From assembly GCA_014654265.1 (NCBI GenBank), contig JACWDI010000001.1:1-64000 (forward strand): a stretch of DNA of 64,000 nt, given 5' to 3'. This document shows, piece by piece, positions 58,965-64,000 of the stretch (its first letter is position 1; each line of letters opens with the position of its first letter). A model generated the notes under the pieces. That model searched no databases. It saw nothing but the letters and a program-made list of their open reading frames with translations, and had not been told where the DNA came from. Source of the DNA: Pelagibacterales bacterium SAG-MED11 (lineage in GTDB: Bacteria; Pseudomonadota; Alphaproteobacteria; Pelagibacterales; Pelagibacteraceae). Both the position numbers and the translations under genes were made by a program.

Positions 58965-59435
58965 TTACCACCTAAAATGTGCGAAAGCTTTATTTGACTC
59001 AGCCATTTTATGCACATCCTCTCTTTTTTTAACCGCAGCACCTTTTTTCTCGTATGCATCGTAAAGTTCATTAAAAATTTTATCTGACATATGCTTGTCT
59101 TTTCTTTTTCTTGCAGAATCTACTAACCATCTGATTGCTAAAGCTTGAGCTCTTTTACTTTTTACCTCAACAGGTACTTGGTAAGTAGCTCCTCCAACTC
59201 TTCTAGATCTAACTTCTACGGTTGGCTTTATGTTGTTTATAGCTTCATTAAAAATATTTATTGGTTCGTCTTTTGATTTTGTTTTAATTTTTTCTATAGC
59301 ATCGTATACAATTTTAGCAGCCACACCTCTTTTGCCATCATACATAATGTTATTAATTAATTTAGGAATAATAGTTGAATTAAATTTTGGATCTGGAACG
59401 ATATTTTTTTTGGGTTGAGTTTTTTTTCTAGACAT
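58965..59435 (-). CDS. rpsG: Ribosomal protein S7
   Basis: Small-subunit head assembly protein. The 156 residues include IPKLINNIMYDGKRGVAAKI, EVRSRRVGGATYQVPVEVKS, RAQALAIRWLVDSARKRKD and KKREDVHKMAESNKAFAHFR. Length is standard. Two bases separate it from rpsL. Confidence 0.98.
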   Translation of the reverse strand: MSRKKTQPKKNIVPDPKFNSTIIPKLINNIMYDGKRGVAAKIVYDAIEKIKTKSKDEPINIFNEAINNIKPTVEVRSRRVGGATYQVPVEVKSKRAQALAIRWLVDSARKRKDKHMSDKIFNELYDAYEKKGAAVKKREDVHKMAESNKAFAHFRW

Positions 59436-59437
59436 TT

Positions 59438-59809
59438 TTATTTACCTTTTTTCGTTCCGTATAAAGATCTTCTTTTTTTTCTGTTTGCAACACCTTGGGT
59501 ATCTAGATTTCCTCTTAAGATATGATAACGAACACCAGGTAAGTCTTTAACTCGTCCACCTCTTATCAATACAACAGAGTGTTCTTGAAGATTGTGACCT
59601 TCTCCTGGAATATAAGCAGTTACTTCAAAACCATTTGACAATCTTACTCTTGCAACTTTTCTTAAAGCTGAGTTTGGTTTTTTTGGTGTTGTTGTGTAAA
59701 CTTTAACACAAACACCTCTTTTAAGAGGTTGCTTTTGCAATGCAGGAACCTTGTTCCTTGCTAATGGTTTAGTTCTTTTTTTTCTTAACAACTGGTTAAT
59801 AGTTGGCAT
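59438..59809 (-). CDS. rpsL: Ribosomal protein S12
   Basis: Decoding-centre protein. The 123 residues show [60 protein letters not shown] and [19 protein letters not shown]. The lysines whose replacement gives streptomycin resistance in other bacteria are present in the usual form. It is the first gene after the 166-base gap below rpoC. Confidence 0.99.
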   Translation of the reverse strand: MPTINQLLRKKRTKPLARNKVPALQKQPLKRGVCVKVYTTTPKKPNSALRKVARVRLSNGFEVTAYIPGEGHNLQEHSVVLIRGGRVKDLPGVRYHILRGNLDTQGVANRKKRRSLYGTKKGK

Positions 59810-59975
59810 AAATTCTGTTTTAAATATTAGTTTATTTTTGAGTGAAATAACTGACAGGTTATTTGTGGCAGCGTTTAGTGTGATAAGTTAACACTACATT
59901 CCAACCAAAAATATCGCCAAATTACTTATTAATTTGACTTTGTCAAACTAAAACTAAGAAACTGATGGGTTATTT
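59810..59975. other. rpoC-rpsL intergenic region
   Basis: At 166 bases this is the longest non-coding stretch in the window. Besides the possible promoter it holds a second inverted repeat, TAGTGT (59876-59881) with ACACTA (59891-59896), a 6-bp stem with a 9-base loop and no following T-run, so not a clear terminator. I see no open reading frame with family sequence in it. Confidence 0.6.
59919..59946 (-). promoter_or_regulatory. Possible promoter for the str/S10 cluster
   Basis: On the minus strand TTGACA (59941-59946, perfect -35) is followed after 16 bases by TAATTT (59919-59924), a weak -10. The -35 overlaps a short perfect palindrome, TTTGAC-TTT-GTCAAA (59933-59947). A start near 59912 would give a leader of about 100 bases before rpsL. 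Confidence 0.4.
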
Positions 59976-62900
59976 CTATTGATTTGTAGGCGTTTCTGAC
60001 TGCTCAATCTTCTCTTGCTCAGAAAGAAATTTATTGTCATCTTCAAGGGCTTTTTTATTCCATTTGTTCTTAATATTTCCAGTTCCAGCTGGGACTAATC
60101 TTCCAACAATTACATTTTCTTTGAGACCATTTAATGGATCAACTTTTCCTTTAATTGCAGCATCTGTAAGAACTCTTGTTGTTTCTTGAAAAGAAGCGGC
60201 TGATATGAAAGACTCAGTTTGTAGTGATGCTTTAGTAATCCCCATTAGTACTCTTTCGCCTGTCGCTGGAGTTTTTCCATCAGCTTTTAATTTCTCATTT
60301 GCATTATCAAATTTTATTCTGTCAATTATTTCTCCAGGTAGATAACTTGAATCCCCTGTAGTTTTAACTTCAACTTTTTTCAGCATTTGTCTTAAAATAG
60401 TTTCAATGTGCTTATCATTAATTATAACACCTTGAAGTCGATAAACTTCTTGAACTTGATTAACAAAATACTCTGTTAATTCTTTTATACCCAAAATACG
60501 TAATATATCGTGAGGTAAAGGTTGACCATCTAATAAGTATTCACCTTTTTTAATTCTTTCACCTTGGTTAAAATTAATATGTTTTCCTTTTGGAATTAAA
60601 TAATTTGATGGTTCTGCTCCATCTTCCGGTACTATTGATACTCTTTGTTTGCCTCTTACTTCCTTACCAAAAACAACTTGTCCATCATTTTCAGCAATGA
60701 TTGCACTATCTTTAGCTTTTCTTGCTTCAAATAATTCTGCAACTCTAGGTAAGCCTCCAGTAATATCTTTAGTCTTTGTAGTTTCTTTTGGTAATCTAGC
60801 AATTACATCCCCAGCAGAAACTTTTTGACCATCTTTAACTGATAAAATTGAGTCAGGTACTAAATAATACCTAGCTTCATTATCATCAGCTTTTTTAATT
60901 ACATTACCCTTTTCATCTCTAAGAGTTATTCTGGGTTTTAAGTCTGAACTTTTAGATTGCGATCTCCAATCAACAACTGATTTTGATGATATACCAGTTG
61001 CATCATCAGTTGTTTCTTGAATTGAAACACCGTCTATTAAATCTACAAAACCAGCAATACCACTTTTCTCAGCGATAACAGGTGTTGTATACGGATCCCA
61101 TTCACAAATTTTTGTATTTGCTTTAACTTTATCGCCATTTTTGAAAAATACTTTTGAACCATATGCTACTTTGTAAACTGCTATTTGTACTCCATTATCA
61201 TCTTCAATAGACAGCTGAGTATTTCTACCCATAACAATTAAATTTTTCTTTGAATCTTCTAAAATATTTGAATTTAATATCTTTAAGGTACCCTCACTTT
61301 TACTGACTATTTGAGAATCTTGTTTTACTGAAGCTGTACCACCAACGTGGAACGTTCTCATTGTTAATTGAGTACCTGGTTCTCCAATTGATTGTGCTGA
61401 AATCATTCCAATTGCTTCACCAACATGAACCATTTTTCCTCTTGATAAATCTCTTCCGTAAGAAGTTGCACAAACACCTTCTTTACTTCCACAAGTCATT
61501 ACAGAGTAAACTTTAATTGATTTTACTCCTGCTGCATCTATTTTATCACAACCAGCTTCATCTATCATTGTTGATTTTTTAATAACAATGTCACCTGTAA
61601 GTGGATTTTTTACATCATCAAATGTAATTCTTCCTAAGGCTCTTTCCGATAAACTTACTACAACATTACCACCCTCTAATATTTCAGAAAGTTCAATAAA
61701 TCCTGGATTTTTACAATCACATTCTTTTTTAGTTACAGTTAAGTCCTGAGCAACATCGCAAAGTCTTCTTGTTAAATATCCTGAGCTTGCAGTTTTAAGT
61801 GCTGTATCGGCTAATCCTTTTCTAGCTCCGTGAGTAGAATTAAAATATTCAAGTGCTGTTAACCCTTCTTTGAAATTTGAAGTAATTGGACTTTCAATAA
61901 TTTCTCCAGACGGTTTAGCAATTAAACCTCTCATACCTGCTAATTGTTTCATCTGAGCAGCAGATCCTCTAGCTCCACTATCAGCCATCATAAATACTGA
62001 ATTAATCTTAAGTCCTTCAGAAGTTTTTTCTGTCGCTGAAATACCCTTCATCATTTCTCCTGCAACTTTATCCGTACATTTAGACCAGGCATCAACAACT
62101 TTATTGTATTTTTCACCTCTTGTGATCAAACCTTCAGAATATTGTGTTTCATAATCAGCAATTAATTTTTTAGTGTCATCAATTAATTGAGTTTTATTTG
62201 GTGGAATAACCAGATCATCTTTACCAAATGAAATTCCTGCTTTAAATGCATGTTTGAAACCTAAATCTTTTAATTTATCACAGAAAATAACAGTTGTTTT
62301 TTGACCACAAAATCTAAAAACTATATCAATTATTTCTGAAACAGTTTTTTTAGGAAGTAATCTATCAATTAATGAAAATTTAATATCTTTATTTTTTGGA
62401 AGTAAATTCGCTAACAAAAACCTTCCAGCAGTTGAAGTATATTTTTCAAATTTTTTATTCCCTTTATCGTCTACGGTTTCAAATCTAGATATAATTGTAC
62501 TATGTACCTTTATTTGTCCCGACGATAATGCAAATTCTATTTGATCAGCATCTAAAAAATATCCTGAAGGTTTATCAGTCACTGGTTCTTGAGATAAATA
62601 ATAAATTCCCAAGATCATATCCTGACTAGGTACAATAATTGGTTTTCCATTAGATGGAGATAAAATATTATTTGTAGAAAGCATCAATATTCTTGCTTCT
62701 AATTGAGCTTCCAAACTTAAAGGAACATGAACGGCCATTTGATCACCGTCAAAGTCAGCATTAAACGCAGCACACGTTAGTGGGTGTAGTTCAATTGCAT
62801 CCCCTTCAATTAGTTTTGGTTCAAAGGCTTGAACACCTAATCTGTGAAGAGTTGGCGCTCTGTTTAGAAGAACCGGATGTTCTCTTACTATTAACTCCAA

Positions 62901-64000
62901 TGCATCCCATACAGCATTTGTCTCTTTTTCAACTAATTTTTTTGCTTGTTTAATAGTTGACGCCAAGCCTAATTTATTAAGTCTTGCATATAAGAATGGT
63001 TTAAATAATTCTAGTGCCATTTTTTTTGGCAATCCACATTCATGCAACTTTAAATCTGGACCAACTACAATTACAGAACGTCCAGAATAATCAACTCTTT
63101 TACCTAGTAGGTTCTGTCTAAATCTTCCTTGTTTACCTTTTAGCATTTCTGCTAAAGATTTAAGTGGTCTTTTACCTGTTCCTGTAATTACTCTGCCTCT
63201 TCTACCGTTATCAAACAATGCATCTACAGATTCCTGCAGCATACGTTTTTCATTTCTTACAATTATATCTGGAGCTTTAAGATCCATTAATCTTTTTAAA
63301 CGATTATTTCTATTAATAACTCTTCTATAAAGATCATTTAAATCAGACGTAGCAAATCTACCACCATCAAGAGGAACTAATGGTCGTAATTCAGGTGGAA
63401 TTACTGGAACAACAGTCATAATCATCCACTCTGGTTTTTGTCCAGTCTCAATAAAAGACTCGATTAATTTTAGTCTTTTTATTGCTCTTTCCTCATTAAC
63501 TTTTGATTTAGTCTCTTTAATATAACTTGCTAAATTTTTTCTTTCTAATTCTAAGTCAAGATTTTTGAGCATTTCAAGAACAGCTTCAGCTCCAATGCCG
63601 GCAGTAAAAGCTTCTTCACCATATTCATCCTGATATTTAGCTAATTCTTCCTCACTTAAAATCTGATTTTTTTGTAAGCCAGTTAAACCAGGTTCAATTA
63701 CAATAAAATTCTCAAAATATAATACTCTTTCAACTTCTTTTAATTTCATATCCACAGCAAGAGCTATTCTGCTAGGTAATGACTTTAAAAACCAAATATG
63801 TGCTACTGGTGTTGCTAAATTTATATGACCCATTCTTTCTCTTCGAACGTTTGATTTTGTTACTTCAACACCACATTTTTCACATATAATCCCCCTAAAT
63901 TTCATTCGTTTATATTTTCCACATAAACATTCGTAATCTTTTATTGGGCCAAAAATTCTAGCACAAAAAAGGCCATCTTTTTCAGGTCTAAAAGTTCTGT
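59976..64000 (-). CDS. rpoC: RNA polymerase beta' subunit (5' end outside window)
   Basis: Catalytic subunit of RNA polymerase. The frame stays open from 63905 to the right edge, adding 31 codons, so 1340 residues are visible and only the extreme N-terminus is missing. Visible are the first zinc site (CLCGKYK and [10 protein letters not shown]), [12 protein letters not shown] with the three Mg-binding aspartates, and [15 protein letters not shown]. In the second zinc site the usual final CxxC pair reads CATS (Ser at 61461-61463), while an extra cysteine gives CDC at 61713-61721. rpoB is presumably just outside to the right. Confidence 0.98.
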   Translation of the reverse strand, partial: RTFRPEKDGLFCARIFGPIKDYECLCGKYKRMKFRGIICEKCGVEVTKSNVRRERMGHINLATPVAHIWFLKSLPSRIALAVDMKLKEVERVLYFENFIVIEPGLTGLQKNQILSEEELAKYQDEYGEEAFTAGIGAEAVLEMLKNLDLELERKNLASYIKETKSKVNEERAIKRLKLIESFIETGQKPEWMIMTVVPVIPPELRPLVPLDGGRFATSDLNDLYRRVINRNNRLKRLMDLKAPDIIVRNEKRMLQESVDALFDNGRRGRVITGTGKRPLKSLAEMLKGKQGRFRQNLLGKRVDYSGRSVIVVGPDLKLHECGLPKKMALELFKPFLYARLNKLGLASTIKQAKKLVEKETNAVWDALELIVREHPVLLNRAPTLHRLGVQAFEPKLIEGDAIELHPLTCAAFNADFDGDQMAVHVPLSLEAQLEARILMLSTNNILSPSNGKPIIVPSQDMILGIYYLSQEPVTDKPSGYFLDADQIEFALSSGQIKVHSTIISRFETVDDKGNKKFEKYTSTAGRFLLANLLPKNKDIKFSLIDRLLPKKTVSEIIDIVFRFCGQKTTVIFCDKLKDLGFKHAFKAGISFGKDDLVIPPNKTQLIDDTKKLIADYETQYSEGLITRGEKYNKVVDAWSKCTDKVAGEMMKGISATEKTSEGLKINSVFMMADSGARGSAAQMKQLAGMRGLIAKPSGEIIESPITSNFKEGLTALEYFNSTHGARKGLADTALKTASSGYLTRRLCDVAQDLTVTKKECDCKNPGFIELSEILEGGNVVVSLSERALGRITFDDVKNPLTGDIVIKKSTMIDEAGCDKIDAAGVKSIKVYSVMTCGSKEGVCATSYGRDLSRGKMVHVGEAIGMISAQSIGEPGTQLTMRTFHVGGTASVKQDSQIVSKSEGTLKILNSNILEDSKKNLIVMGRNTQLSIEDDNGVQIAVYKVAYGSKVFFKNGDKVKANTKICEWDPYTTPVIAEKSGIAGFVDLIDGVSIQETTDDATGISSKSVVDWRSQSKSSDLKPRITLRDEKGNVIKKADDNEARYYLVPDSILSVKDGQKVSAGDVIARLPKETTKTKDITGGLPRVAELFEARKAKDSAIIAENDGQVVFGKEVRGKQRVSIVPEDGAEPSNYLIPKGKHINFNQGERIKKGEYLLDGQPLPHDILRILGIKELTEYFVNQVQEVYRLQGVIINDKHIETILRQMLKKVEVKTTGDSSYLPGEIIDRIKFDNANEKLKADGKTPATGERVLMGITKASLQTESFISAASFQETTRVLTDAAIKGKVDPLNGLKENVIVGRLVPAGTGNIKNKWNKKALEDDNKFLSEQEKIEQSETPTNQ

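Noticed and set aside
59876-59896. Rho-independent terminator after rpoC
   Set aside because: The TAGTGT/ACACTA stem is only six pairs, low in GC, and is not followed by a T-run on the minus strand.
1-64000. CRISPR arrays, insertion sequences, prophage or integration sites
   Set aside because: No regularly spaced repeats, transposase, integrase or terminal inverted repeats were seen; composition and gene order look uniform throughout.

Overview
The window reads as a chromosomal segment of a streamlined marine alphaproteobacterium of the SAR11 clade (Candidatus Pelagibacter and relatives). The basis is the very AT-rich, lysine/asparagine/isoleucine-rich coding, almost no intergenic DNA (no gene-free stretch reaches 300 bases; the longest is about 165), many 1-4 base start/stop overlaps, alphaproteobacterial gene orders (secY-adk-rpsM; dapA-smpB-folK-RSH-pyrE-pdxJ-acpS-lepB-rnc-recO; glyA-nrdR-ribD) and a heterotetrameric sarcosine oxidase operon. 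I see no mobile element, prophage, CRISPR array, pseudogene or plasmid feature. The taxonomic call is inference from these traits; no database was searched.

Layout. 1-7495 (minus): start of hppA, then, read in transcription order from the right, an oxygenase of the aspartyl/asparaginyl hydroxylase type, rpiB, glyA, nrdR, the riboflavin genes ribD-ribE-ribBX-ribH, nusB and thiL. 7569-8558 (plus): hemB alone. 8559-15883 (minus): dapA, smpB, folK, a short RelA/SpoT homologue, pyrE, pdxJ, acpS, lepB, rnc, recO. 15926-18133 (plus): a soluble lytic transglycosylase, followed by a minus-strand tRNA-Ser(GCU). 18294-24961 (plus): sarcosine oxidase soxB-D-A-G, then a periplasmic solute-binding protein and an ABC permease without an ATPase. 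24958-31558 (minus): gatC-gatA-gatB, an O-methyltransferase, trhO, a MATE transporter and a secreted nuclease. 31609-37995 (plus): ruvX, pyrB, a dihydroorotase-like gene, plsY, topA and a RidA-family gene. 38001-43016 is a patchwork of ugd-galU, panC, mgtE and lipB. 42994-64000 (minus) is one long block: rluC, the alpha, spc, S10 and str ribosomal clusters, and most of rpoC.

How the genes work together. Sarcosine oxidase and glyA both feed 5,10-methylene-tetrahydrofolate and glycine/serine metabolism, with folK supplying folate. The ribosomal block, RNA polymerase subunits, EF-G, SecY, SmpB, NusB, RluC, TrhO and GatCAB form the translation/transcription core. PyrB, PyrE and a dihydroorotase-like partner belong to pyrimidine synthesis; UDP-glucose is made and oxidised by GalU and Ugd.

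I do not see an undescribed multi-gene system. The observations most worth a second look are at the level of families. The second zinc site of RpoC and the zinc ribbon of NrdR both have altered cysteine spacing. PyrC lacks the metal-binding HxH. RibB carries a degenerate GTP cyclohydrolase II domain. The RelA/SpoT homologue is short. The ABC binding protein and permease lack an ATPase. tuf, rpmD and era are absent from their usual positions.
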